Shown in pieces: positions 1 through 7,664 of a stretch of 21,461 nucleotides of DNA. Made by a program: the position numbers and the translations under genes. The notes beneath the pieces were generated by a model, which was given only the letters and a program-made list of their open reading frames with translations, had not been told where the DNA came from and did no database searches. This stretch comes from JAZDHV01 sp043810355. GTDB lineage: Archaea > Nanobdellota > Nanobdellia > Woesearchaeales > JAGVYU01. The stretch spans positions 1 through 21,461 of the forward strand of contig JBDROB010000024.1 of NCBI GenBank assembly GCA_043810355.1, read 5' to 3'. Every line of letters begins with the position of its first letter. The first letter of the stretch is position 1.

Positions 1-13
1 AAATTAGTACTAA

Positions 14-26
14 TTTACTATAAAAC
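14..26 (+). promoter_or_regulatory. Candidate TATA box of the AbrB-pilin-protease unit
   Basis: An AT-rich element reading tttactataaaac lies about 30-40 nt upstream of the TTG start of the small AbrB-like gene. Archaeal transcription would then begin near position 46, just ahead of or within the GAGGG ribosome-binding motif at 44-48. A second TATA-like string (ctataaaa, 36-43) is too close to the start codon to serve this gene. The window begins only 13 nt upstream, so the context is incomplete. Confidence 0.35.
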
Positions 27-56
27 ATAAATATGCTATAAAAGAGGGTTGATCGA

Positions 57-221
57 TTGGTCAAGGTAGTAGTAAATAACGGGCAGTTCAAGATAACAAT
101 ACCAAAAGAGCTTGCTCTCGAGAAAGGCTGGAATTCTAAAACACGATTAAAATTTATTGAAGATCAAGAAGGCAATATAATCCTGAAAGAAGTCATACTC
201 AAAGGAGGCAAAAAAAGCTGA
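57..221 (+). CDS. Small AbrB/SpoVT-like DNA-binding protein
   Basis: This 54-residue protein has the swapped-hairpin AbrB fold pattern. A first strand reads KVVVNNGQFKITIPKELA, followed by a short helix and turn (LEKGWNSKTRLKFIEDQEG) and a last strand (NIILKEV). The GQ-x-x-I-P-K-E-L core is the usual signature of SpoVT/AbrB-domain regulators and antitoxins. I chose the TTG at 57 because the frame opens only at 42, holds no ATG, and a GAGGG Shine-Dalgarno motif lies 8 nt upstream (44-48). Its stop is 2 nt before the pilin ATG, so it is probably the first gene of a unit with the pilin and the giant protease and may autoregulate it. A lone AbrB domain can also be an antitoxin, but no toxin-like gene follows. 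Family assignment is firm; the regulatory role is inferred. Confidence 0.8.
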   Translation: MVKVVVNNGQFKITIPKELALEKGWNSKTRLKFIEDQEGNIILKEVILKGGKKS

Positions 222-223
222 AA

Positions 224-724
224 ATGAAGGGTATGAAAGGAAAAAAAGGTGTGACACCCTTATTGGCCACAATAATAGTAGTGTTCATATCAATTGTGAT
301 AGGAGGATTAGTGATGACCTCTAATTTCAATTTTGTCAAGAATGTAAAGGTGGAGACTGATGAATTCCAAGGAAGATTGACATGCTCTGAGGATATTGAG
401 ATTGAGGTAAGGAGCGCCTGCTGGTATAGTATTGATGAAAATATAGGTATGATCAAATTAATGATAGAGAACAAGAGAAGCGTAAATATCAATGGGAATG
501 TGTTCTGGCTAAGGGTTAAGCAAGGAAGCACATATAATTATCAATATTTTGACGGAATGTTCAATGCAGCTGAAATAAGAATGGATGAGGTACCATTCAA
601 TTGGGAATATGGCGAGCCAAATACATTATCAGTAATCCCGATCATAAAGAGAGGAACCAAAGATTACCTCTGCACTGAGTCTGCAAATGATTTTATTCTA
701 GGAGAATGTTCGGAGGAAGATTGA
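224..724 (+). CDS. Archaeal type IV pilin-like protein
   Basis: This 166-residue protein begins with a short basic leader (MKGMKGKKG) followed directly by a hydrophobic helix starting VTPLLATIIVVFIS. That is the class III signal peptide and N-terminal helix of archaeal type IV pilins (Pilin_N type); cleavage by a PibD/EppA-type peptidase is expected after Gly9. The remaining 130 or so residues should form a beta-rich extracellular head. Cysteine pairs near residues 60-75 and near the C-terminus (CTES...GECSEED) may form disulfides. A second ATG lies at 233; an AGGAGG motif at 203-208 precedes both, at a rather long distance. The gene lies between the AbrB-like gene and the subtilase with gaps of 2 and 1 nt, so the three are probably co-transcribed. 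Whether it builds a pilus or is a single anchored pilin-like subunit cannot be told. No assembly ATPase or platform gene is in view. Confidence 0.82.
   Translation: MKGMKGKKGVTPLLATIIVVFISIVIGGLVMTSNFNFVKNVKVETDEFQGRLTCSEDIEIEVRSACWYSIDENIGMIKLMIENKRSVNINGNVFWLRVKQGSTYNYQYFDGMFNAAEIRMDEVPFNWEYGEPNTLSVIPIIKRGTKDYLCTESANDFILGECSEED
712..716 (+). promoter_or_regulatory. Strong ribosome-binding site inside the end of the pilin gene
   Basis: GGAGG lies 9 nt upstream of the protease ATG at 726 and inside the last codons of the pilin gene. The 1-nt gap between the two genes plus this internal site supports translation of the protease from a shared message. Confidence 0.6.
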
Positions 725-725
725 A

Positions 726-3700
726 ATGAATCACTCAAATAAAAGAATTAGGATAATTGATTTGTTTGTTTATATGATAATATTCTTCTTATTGTTCACT
801 CCTGTATCTTTGGCTCAAGGAGATAACATCCTTAGCGAGAAAAATTATGGTTCAAGTCAGGTTGAATCAGGATTATTCGGCAGATTAGTTCCTGTATCAA
901 ATGAAGATATATTCACCAAAAGTGAAGACTTATTATTGCTTGCAAGTCCAGATGAAAATGCATTAGGTCTATCACAATCTGTCATTACATCAGGTTCTGT
1001 AATACAGATAACAGTTGAACCTGGTGTTGATCCGATAAATGAATTCCTCAGGATAAAGGACTCTTCTGGAAATAATGTTGGAGTGCTGATCATTCCAGGA
1101 TGCACTGATTCAGCCTGCACAAAAAAAGTGACAATGAACTATAGGATTCCTGAAAACTTTGAAGGACAATATTCTGTAAATGCAGTTGTGCATCTCGGGA
1201 CAGGCACTTATTCTGCAGATTTTACAGTAGTTGCTCCTGCAGAAAGGGGAGAAAGGAATACAACAATACCTGCTATGGGCATAGGAAGTATTGCACCAAG
1301 ACAGATGATAGTGAAATTCAAGTCAGATGTTGGAGTTAGGACCAATGATGGAATCCTTGGAATAGTCAATATGGCTTTTGGCCAGCCAAAAGTTGATACA
1401 AACAGGGATTCTTTAGATGAATTGAACAAGATTTTTAAGGTGAAAGATCAAAGGAAACTCTTGACAAACCTCAAGACCAGGCCTTTGCAAGTCCAAAATA
1501 AATATTTATTTGAATTAGAGACAAATGAAAGTTTAGATAATGCAATCTTAAGTTATAGGTCTGATCCAATGGTGGAGTTTGCTGACTATAACCATATCTA
1601 TTATATCACAACCCAGCCAAATGATCCTGGTTATATAATCAATCAATCACCATATCCAAGCGTAAATATCAATCTTGAACAAGCATGGGATATTGAGACA
1701 GGAAATGAGAGTGTTGTCATTGCTGTGATTGATTCTGGACTTGATTATGACCATCCAGATATTTCAGCAAATGTCTGGAATAACACTGATGAGGACTGTG
1801 ATGAAGGGACTGACCTTGACAATAACGGCTATTATGGTGATTGCAGGGGTTATGATTTTGTGTATGATGATATGTATATGATTGATGATGTCATAACATT
1901 CTATGTTCCAGGAGAGGATTATGTCTGGCAGGATAATGATGTATTAGATTTTAATGGGCATGGAAGCCATGTTGCAGGAATCATTGCAGCAGTGACAAAT
2001 AATTCAGCTGGAATTGCTGGAACATGCTGGAACTGCAAGATAATGCCATTGAAAGCATTTGTCGAGATAAATGATACAAGCGCAGGATATAATTATGTAA
2101 CTGCATACAGCATTGACCTGGAAGAGTCTATTTATTATGCAGTTGACAACAATGCAAGTGTAATCAGCATGAGTTTTGGAACTTCTGAATATGATCTTAA
2201 TATGGATATAGCTTTGCAATATGCGAGTGATAATGGGATTGTTTTGGTTGCTGCTGCTGGAAATGCAAATGTTGAGGATCCATTCTATCCAGCAGCACTT
2301 GAGAATGTGATTGCAGTCGCTTCAACAGACAGCAATGACCAAAAATCATCATTCTCAAATTATGGATATTGGGTTGATGTGAGTGCTCCAGGACAGCCTA
2401 TATTTTCAACAGTGCCTACTGGTGATGGTTATCTGGCTCATCCAAGCGGATATAATTGGCTGCAAGGCACTTCAATGGCAGCTCCATTTGTATCTGGATT
2501 GGCTGGTCTGATATTGTCGAGGAATCCTGACCTGAACAAATCACAGGTTGATGACTTGATTATAAACAATGCTCAAAATATTGATTCTTTGAATCCTGGG
2601 TATACTGGGCAGTTGGGAAGTGGATTGATTGATGCTAACAAATCCGTCTATAATTCAGTTGAGGCTGTTGATATTCAGTGTACTGATAATGACAGTGATG
2701 GATATAATGTTTCAGGAGAATGCGGATTAGTTGATTGTGATGATTCTAATCCAAGCATCAATCCTAATGCAACTGAGGCCTGCAATGGGGTTGATGATGA
2801 TTGTGATGACAGTGCTGATGAAGGTGTATGCCCTGTATTAGATCCAATAAACATTGATGTCAATGGTCTGAATGTAAGTGTCAATGGCTATGTCTCAAAT
2901 GCCCCTGATTACCTTGAATGGGATTGGGATGATGGAACACCTTTACATCAGGGATGGTTCCCTCAGACTCATGCTTATAATGAAAGCGGCAATTATACTA
3001 TCAATGTATTGGCTTTCAAGAACAATATTAGCACAAATATATCAGATGCTGTCTCATTAGGAAGCAATTTTTGCGGAGATAGTGTTTGCGATCCTGGTGA
3101 GAATGTAACTAATTGCCCAGAGGATTGCGGACCAACAGTCAGCTGCGGTGATACTATCTATGAGGATACTGTTTTGAGTGAAGATTTAATGAGTGCTAAT
3201 CAATATTTGTATTGTTTGAATATTTCTGATGAAAACATCACCTTAGATTGTGATGGGCATTGGATAAATGGAACTGGCAGAGGAGGAATTATTGCACAAT
3301 CATCATCAAATGTTACTATAAGAAATTGCAATTTATATTTTTTTGATACTTCAATCCAGGCATTCGCTTCATCAAATCTAAAGGTGCTTGATTCTGTTAT
3401 CTTGCATACTGGTAAGGCAATTTGGGCAGATGGAGCACAATCATTATTTGTTTCTGGCAATTTCTTTGACAATTATGCCCGGTCTATTGGAGTTTGGGGA
3501 TATAATTTTGGAATTAGTCATTATGATGCCTTTAATACAACAATAATAGGAAATGAATTTGTTTACTATGATGATGCTATTGTGATTGAAAACTCAGATC
3601 AAATTAATATAATCAATAATTCAATAGAAAATAATTCCCAAAACTCAATCTGGTTAAGAACTTCAGACTCAAATATTTTATCTGGAAATGTTATTGAAAA

Positions 3701-5888
3701 TAACTATAACGGATTAAAGATGTTTGGTGTCAATAATTCTGTAGTAAAAGAAAATTATATTATCAATAATAATCATAGTGGATTACAAATTGATAGTGGC
3801 AATTTTTCATATGTGATCAAGAATAACACAATCTATGGCACAAGATTTGTCAATGATTTCATTGAAGATTCTGATTACTGGGGAAATCATGATTATAATG
3901 ATATCTCTAATAATTATTGGGGAACATTAAATTGTAGTGAGATTGAATCTAACATTTATCCAGATAATCTAAGTTTCCAACCTTTCCTCAACGCTTCCTG
4001 GCCTGATGGAAATCTTATGAATTGCTCAGTCATACAGAATTGCGGTGATGGAATCTGCAATGGAGATGAGAATTCAAACACTTGTCCTGAGGATTGTGGT
4101 GGTTTAATCGCTTATTACCCATTAGATGGAAATGCTGTTGATTTTTCGGGAAATGGTCATGATGGTATTGTTTTTGGTGTTGATGCTGTTGAGGGTGTTT
4201 TGAATCAGTCTTTTTATTTTGAAGGAATCCCTTCTGATAATGTGACTGTTCCTTTAGATGATCAGTTGATGGTTGAAGGGGGTTTGACAGTCAGTGCTTG
4301 GGTCAGGGCTGAGGATGTTCCTTCTGATGTTAATTATAAAGGTATGGTTATTGTTACTACTCATTATTTTACTCCTAGTAATCAGAAAGGTTGGTCTCTT
4401 GGCAAGAATTATGGCACTGTAGATGAGTTTGAGTTTGTGTTGTTTGATGAGAATAGCACGTCTTATGGGGTTGTATATGACCAATTCTTTTCAGAGTATC
4501 TGGATAAGTGGGTTTTCTTGACTGGTGTGTTTAAGCCAGATGAGTTCATAAGGTTGTATGTAAATGGTGAGATGGTTCTTGAGAATACAACTGATATTCC
4601 TGCTTTGATTTCTTATAATTCTTCTGTCCCGTTGACTATTGGGAAAAGGTCTGATAAGGCTGGTCAAGGTATGTGGAATGGCTCTATTGATGAAGTAAAA
4701 ATCTATGCAAGAGCCTTGAATGATTCTGAGATCTTGGATGAGTATGAATCAATGCAGTCTGTCTGTGGTGATGGTGTTTGTGGAGTGGATGAGAATGTTA
4801 CATGCCCACAAGATTGCGGAGATGTTTGGTGCGGTGATGGAATCTGCAACAATAATGAGACAAATATGAGCTGTACATATGACTGCTTTGATGATGACAA
4901 AGATGGAATAAACAATTCAGTAGACAGGTTAATCGGAAATAAATCAGATATTGACACAAATATTGAGAATATCTCAATATTAGTATCTTATTCAAGTGTT
5001 CTAAATAAAATATTTGATAATCTTGAGAGAATTGAAATCTTTGAAAATGGGACACTTATGGTTGATTTTATGTTTAATTTTTCAAATGATATTCTTGACC
5101 TTAGGAACATCAGCATACATAAGCAGGATGTCGGCAGTGACAGAGGCTCATTATTGATTGATGGAATCAATCTGACAGGCCAGAACAGGACAAAGACTGC
5201 ATATGTTGAAAGGATCAGCGATTCTGGAAGTGTCTGCGTAAAAGACACATATATGGCTTCAATAACTGAGATCAGCGGTGAGTGCAATGGTGCAGGAGAA
5301 ATACTGCTAACATGCAACAATATAACTGAAAGCAATTATACCTGCTCAGAACTAAATGATACATATAAAATCGAAGGCTTGCATTACTCAGGAATATCAG
5401 AATTTGTAGCTCCATCAACTACTACAACAACCCAATCTGGAGGTAATGGAGGTGGAGGCAACCCTCCAACTACAACCTCTACACAAGTGACTTATCCCCA
5501 AACAGTACAAACTACCACAACAACAACTGTTCCACAAGGTGTAACTCCGAGCTCAACGACTACAACAACAATACAGAGTGTGGGGGAGGAAATTCCAAGA
5601 GGAGAAATAAATGAGGAGACAAAATTCAGGCTTTCCAGCCTATTGATAATAATTCTGGCAATCATTGGCATGATAGGATTAAGTGTTCCTGCTTTCAGAA
5701 TATACAATAAAAGAAGATATGGTGGCAAATCAGATGTGGTCTTAAATGAAAATGATAAGACATTGATCAAATTCATAATAAATGCAAGAAAAAAAGGATA
5801 CAAGGACAATGATCTTAAGATACTTTTAATAAAATCAGGATGGGATAAAGAGATGGTAGAAAGAGCATTCAAATTAATGAAAAAATAA
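726..5888 (+). CDS. Giant membrane-anchored subtilisin-like protease, multidomain
   Basis: A 1720-residue S8 family serine protease. Order of parts: signal peptide (about 8-31); Ig-like strand-rich region (95-170); fervidolysin/I9-like prodomain (about 193-295); catalytic domain with Asp336 (AVIDSGLDYDHPD), His412 (NGHGSHVAG), oxyanion Asn513 (AAAGN) and Ser583 (GTSMAAP); an Asp/Cys-rich MopE-type metal-binding motif (652-702); a PKD-like domain (about 703-780); a right-handed beta-helix (807-1085); a LamG/concanavalin-like lectin domain (1127-1337); and a beta-rich domain (1390-1560). Four CGDxxC...CxxDC modules at 783, 1106, 1347 and 1369 separate the domains. A Thr-rich stalk (1563-1620), a TM helix (1637-1657) and a cytoplasmic UBA-like helical tail (1679-1720) end the chain. 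All catalytic residues are intact, so it should be active outside the cell. It probably digests or binds surface proteins or glycans; processing of the neighbouring pilin is a speculation. Confidence 0.92.
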   Translation: MNHSNKRIRIIDLFVYMIIFFLLFTPVSLAQGDNILSEKNYGSSQVESGLFGRLVPVSNEDIFTKSEDLLLLASPDENALGLSQSVITSGSVIQITVEPGVDPINEFLRIKDSSGNNVGVLIIPGCTDSACTKKVTMNYRIPENFEGQYSVNAVVHLGTGTYSADFTVVAPAERGERNTTIPAMGIGSIAPRQMIVKFKSDVGVRTNDGILGIVNMAFGQPKVDTNRDSLDELNKIFKVKDQRKLLTNLKTRPLQVQNKYLFELETNESLDNAILSYRSDPMVEFADYNHIYYITTQPNDPGYIINQSPYPSVNINLEQAWDIETGNESVVIAVIDSGLDYDHPDISANVWNNTDEDCDEGTDLDNNGYYGDCRGYDFVYDDMYMIDDVITFYVPGEDYVWQDNDVLDFNGHGSHVAGIIAAVTNNSAGIAGTCWNCKIMPLKAFVEINDTSAGYNYVTAYSIDLEESIYYAVDNNASVISMSFGTSEYDLNMDIALQYASDNGIVLVAAAGNANVEDPFYPAALENVIAVASTDSNDQKSSFSNYGYWVDVSAPGQPIFSTVPTGDGYLAHPSGYNWLQGTSMAAPFVSGLAGLILSRNPDLNKSQVDDLIINNAQNIDSLNPGYTGQLGSGLIDANKSVYNSVEAVDIQCTDNDSDGYNVSGECGLVDCDDSNPSINPNATEACNGVDDDCDDSADEGVCPVLDPINIDVNGLNVSVNGYVSNAPDYLEWDWDDGTPLHQGWFPQTHAYNESGNYTINVLAFKNNISTNISDAVSLGSNFCGDSVCDPGENVTNCPEDCGPTVSCGDTIYEDTVLSEDLMSANQYLYCLNISDENITLDCDGHWINGTGRGGIIAQSSSNVTIRNCNLYFFDTSIQAFASSNLKVLDSVILHTGKAIWADGAQSLFVSGNFFDNYARSIGVWGYNFGISHYDAFNTTIIGNEFVYYDDAIVIENSDQINIINNSIENNSQNSIWLRTSDSNILSGNVIENNYNGLKMFGVNNSVVKENYIINNNHSGLQIDSGNFSYVIKNNTIYGTRFVNDFIEDSDYWGNHDYNDISNNYWGTLNCSEIESNIYPDNLSFQPFLNASWPDGNLMNCSVIQNCGDGICNGDENSNTCPEDCGGLIAYYPLDGNAVDFSGNGHDGIVFGVDAVEGVLNQSFYFEGIPSDNVTVPLDDQLMVEGGLTVSAWVRAEDVPSDVNYKGMVIVTTHYFTPSNQKGWSLGKNYGTVDEFEFVLFDENSTSYGVVYDQFFSEYLDKWVFLTGVFKPDEFIRLYVNGEMVLENTTDIPALISYNSSVPLTIGKRSDKAGQGMWNGSIDEVKIYARALNDSEILDEYESMQSVCGDGVCGVDENVTCPQDCGDVWCGDGICNNNETNMSCTYDCFDDDKDGINNSVDRLIGNKSDIDTNIENISILVSYSSVLNKIFDNLERIEIFENGTLMVDFMFNFSNDILDLRNISIHKQDVGSDRGSLLIDGINLTGQNRTKTAYVERISDSGSVCVKDTYMASITEISGECNGAGEILLTCNNITESNYTCSELNDTYKIEGLHYSGISEFVAPSTTTTTQSGGNGGGGNPPTTTSTQVTYPQTVQTTTTTTVPQGVTPSSTTTTTIQSVGEEIPRGEINEETKFRLSSLLIIILAIIGMIGLSVPAFRIYNKRRYGGKSDVVLNENDKTLIKFIINARKKGYKDNDLKILLIKSGWDKEMVERAFKLMKK
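4104..4737 (+). other. LamG-domain segment with different codon use
   Basis: Inside the protease gene, the stretch coding for the LamG-like domain (residues 1127-1337) is visibly rich in G and T on the coding strand (many gtt, ggt, tct, ctt and ttg codons). The flanking parts of the same gene are A-rich. The change begins and ends close to Cys-rich spacer modules. This looks like a domain acquired by recombination or transfer. Confidence 0.5.
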
Positions 5889-5907
5889 GATTTTTTAATT
5901 TAATATA

Positions 5908-6840
5908 ATGGAACTAATAATCTTGATAATTGTGGCATTACTCAGCTTTTTTATTATTGCCAAATCTGCAGGGTATATGTTATTGGCAATAACCAATTAT
6001 GCAAAAAAGACAGGGATGAGCCATTTTCTCATAGGATTCTTGGTTATTGCAATCGGAACTTCATTGCCTGAGCTGTCTACAGGTATAATGTCTGCTATTG
6101 TAGGCAAGAATGTGCTCAGCCTAGGGAATGTCATTGGAGCAAATATATTGGATGTAACACTTATTCTTGGAATCAATCTAATTGTGATGAAAAAAATCAA
6201 AAATATTGGTTTTGTTATTAACAGATCTTTTTATTTGCTTTATATCATAATCTTGCTCCTTTTGATATTAGGGATTGATGGGGTTATATCAAGGATTGAT
6301 GGATTGATACTGCTGATAATATTCTCAATGTATATAATATCCTTGATAAGAAAAGAGCATGAACTAGGAAAAATCAAAAAGAGCATCAAGTTCAAGCATG
6401 TGATAGTAGATATGCTCACATTCTTATTTGCCCTAACAGCCTTATTGTTAGCTACAAGATGGCTTGTATTCGCATCAATAGAGATGTCAGGAATATTGGA
6501 CATTCCTATATTCTTGATAGGATTGATTTTTGTCTCAATCACCACAACTATGCCAGAATTTATGGTAAGCATCAAATCAGCTCTTAAGAAACAGAATAAT
6601 ATATCATTTGGAAATCTTATTGGAGCTGTTTCCATCAATTCATCCCTTGTGATTGGAGTGTCAGCATTGATAAATCCAATAGTGTTTGAGTTTTCACAAT
6701 TTTTCAGGCCTTTATTATTTATGATAACATCTGTCTTTATCACAAGCATGATATTCAGGAAAAAGATAATAACAAGCGAGCATGGATTTATCCTGGTGAT
6801 AATCTATGTATTGTTCATATTCACAGAGATTGTGTTTTAA
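5908..6840 (+). CDS. Sodium/calcium exchanger family (CaCA) antiporter
   Basis: A 310-residue polytopic membrane protein with the two inverted alpha repeats of the Ca2+/cation antiporter family. Repeat 1 has GTSLPE (50-55) and GNVIGAN (73-79). Repeat 2 has TTTMPE (212-217) and GNLIGAV (235-241). The paired glutamates E55 and E217 are the expected ion ligands and are present. About ten hydrophobic helices can be drawn in two halves joined by a basic cytoplasmic loop near residues 148-165, matching the YrbG/MjNCX length. The likely role is export of Ca2+ (or another cation) in exchange for Na+ or H+. Repeat 2 differs from repeat 1 in having Val241 where the first repeat has Asn79, which might shift ion selectivity. 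The gene begins 19 nt after the protease stop; a six-T run lies between them, so read-through is possible but not certain. Confidence 0.9.
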   Translation: MELIILIIVALLSFFIIAKSAGYMLLAITNYAKKTGMSHFLIGFLVIAIGTSLPELSTGIMSAIVGKNVLSLGNVIGANILDVTLILGINLIVMKKIKNIGFVINRSFYLLYIIILLLLILGIDGVISRIDGLILLIIFSMYIISLIRKEHELGKIKKSIKFKHVIVDMLTFLFALTALLLATRWLVFASIEMSGILDIPIFLIGLIFVSITTTMPEFMVSIKSALKKQNNISFGNLIGAVSINSSLVIGVSALINPIVFEFSQFFRPLLFMITSVFITSMIFRKKIITSEHGFILVIIYVLFIFTEIVF

Positions 6841-6885
6841 GAGGATGATTTTGACAAAGCAATAAATTTATTAATATCAGATGAA

Positions 6886-6953
6886 ATTGGTAGTATATAA
6901 TCACGAATAAGGTAAAGAATAGAAAAAGATTGGTAGTATATAATTACGAATAA
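6886..6953 (+). repeat. Pair of 25-nt direct repeats upstream of the nitroreductase gene
   Basis: Two copies of a 25-nt unit starting attggtagtatataat lie at 6886-6910 and 6929-6953. They differ at one base (c/t at the 17th position) and start 43 nt apart. Each holds a TATA-like core (gtatataat). They may be tandem promoter or operator elements. The 12-nt core ggtagtatataa appears again at 10722-10733, upstream of the diphthine synthase gene. Confidence 0.75.
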
Positions 6954-6967
6954 AACAAATAAATATT

Positions 6968-7005
6968 AAATAATGTTATCAAGAAAAAAATAATGTTATC
7001 AGGAA
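6968..7005 (+). repeat. Two tandem 20-nt units abutting the nitroreductase start
   Basis: The string aaataatgttatcaagaa at 6968-6985 recurs as aaataatgttatcaggaa at 6988-7005, a period of 20 nt with one change. The second copy ends just before the ATG at 7007 and supplies its weak AGGA motif. This could be a duplicated transcription start or leader region. Confidence 0.7.
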
Positions 7006-7006
7006 A

Positions 7007-7657
7007 ATGGAAGTCTTTGAATGCATAAAAACAAGGCGGTCAATAAGGCGCTATATGGACGCTCCTGTAGAATGGGAGAAGATAGGAAGGATTCTAGAAG
7101 CAGGGAAAGCAGCTCCTTCTGCCGGCAACCTGCAAAACTGGAGCTTTATAGTAGTGCTTGACCAAGGGCAGAGATCGAAGATTGCAGAAGCCTGCCTGAA
7201 ACAGGATTGGATAGCAGAAGCTCCTGTACATATAGTTGTAGCTGGATTGCCAGAAAAAGCAAAAAGATTCTATGGAATACGAGGGGAAAGACTATACACA
7301 ATCCAGAACTGCGCTGCAGCCACTGAAAACATGCTTTTGATGGCTCATGCACTTGGATTAGGATCATGCTGGGTAGGAGCATTTGATGAAGACATATTAA
7401 AGGATGCAGTCTCAATGCCTCAGGAGGTCAGGCCGCAGGCAGTACTGACAATAGGCTATGCCAATGAGCAAGTCCCTGAACCGCCTGAATTCACATTAGA
7501 GAATGTCATGTATTTCAGGGATTATGGAGGCCAGCCAAACAGGATCAAGGACATTCCAAAATACACTAAAGATTTCTCGATTATAATAGACAGAAACCTT
7601 CAGAAAGGGAAAGGGACTCTTAAAAGGGTTATAGGAAAACTGAAAGGGGAGAAATGA
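7007..7657 (+). CDS. Nitroreductase-family flavoprotein
   Basis: A 216-residue protein with the standard nitroreductase-family pattern. An N-terminal FMN-phosphate motif reads TRRSIRRY (9-16). APSAGNLQNWSFIVV (36-50) contacts the flavin, and a later GLGSCWVGAFDE segment and C-terminal strand help close the dimer. Such proteins are FMN-dependent NAD(P)H oxidoreductases that reduce nitro compounds, quinones or flavins in the cytoplasm. The physiological substrate cannot be told from sequence. The last 20 or so residues are rich in Lys. GC content looks somewhat higher than in its neighbours. The stop lies 7 nt from the convergent stop of the lipoprotein gene. Two sets of direct repeats precede the start, which suggests dedicated regulation. 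Confidence 0.93.
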   Translation: MEVFECIKTRRSIRRYMDAPVEWEKIGRILEAGKAAPSAGNLQNWSFIVVLDQGQRSKIAEACLKQDWIAEAPVHIVVAGLPEKAKRFYGIRGERLYTIQNCAAATENMLLMAHALGLGSCWVGAFDEDILKDAVSMPQEVRPQAVLTIGYANEQVPEPPEFTLENVMYFRDYGGQPNRIKDIPKYTKDFSIIIDRNLQKGKGTLKRVIGKLKGEK

Positions 7658-7664
7658 TCTTAGA

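Noticed and set aside
57..221. AbrB-like gene as half of a toxin-antitoxin pair
   Set aside because: The next gene is a pilin, not a PIN, MazF or similar toxin; the upstream neighbour lies outside the window, so this stays unproven rather than excluded.
5492..5872. 126-aa minus-strand frame at the 3' end of the protease gene
   Set aside because: It is antisense to the Thr-rich stalk, TM helix and tail; its valine-run C-terminus is the mirror of threonine codons.
6240..6749. 169-aa minus-strand frame inside the exchanger gene
   Set aside because: It lies wholly opposite a clear CaCA family gene and has low-complexity, non-protein-like composition.
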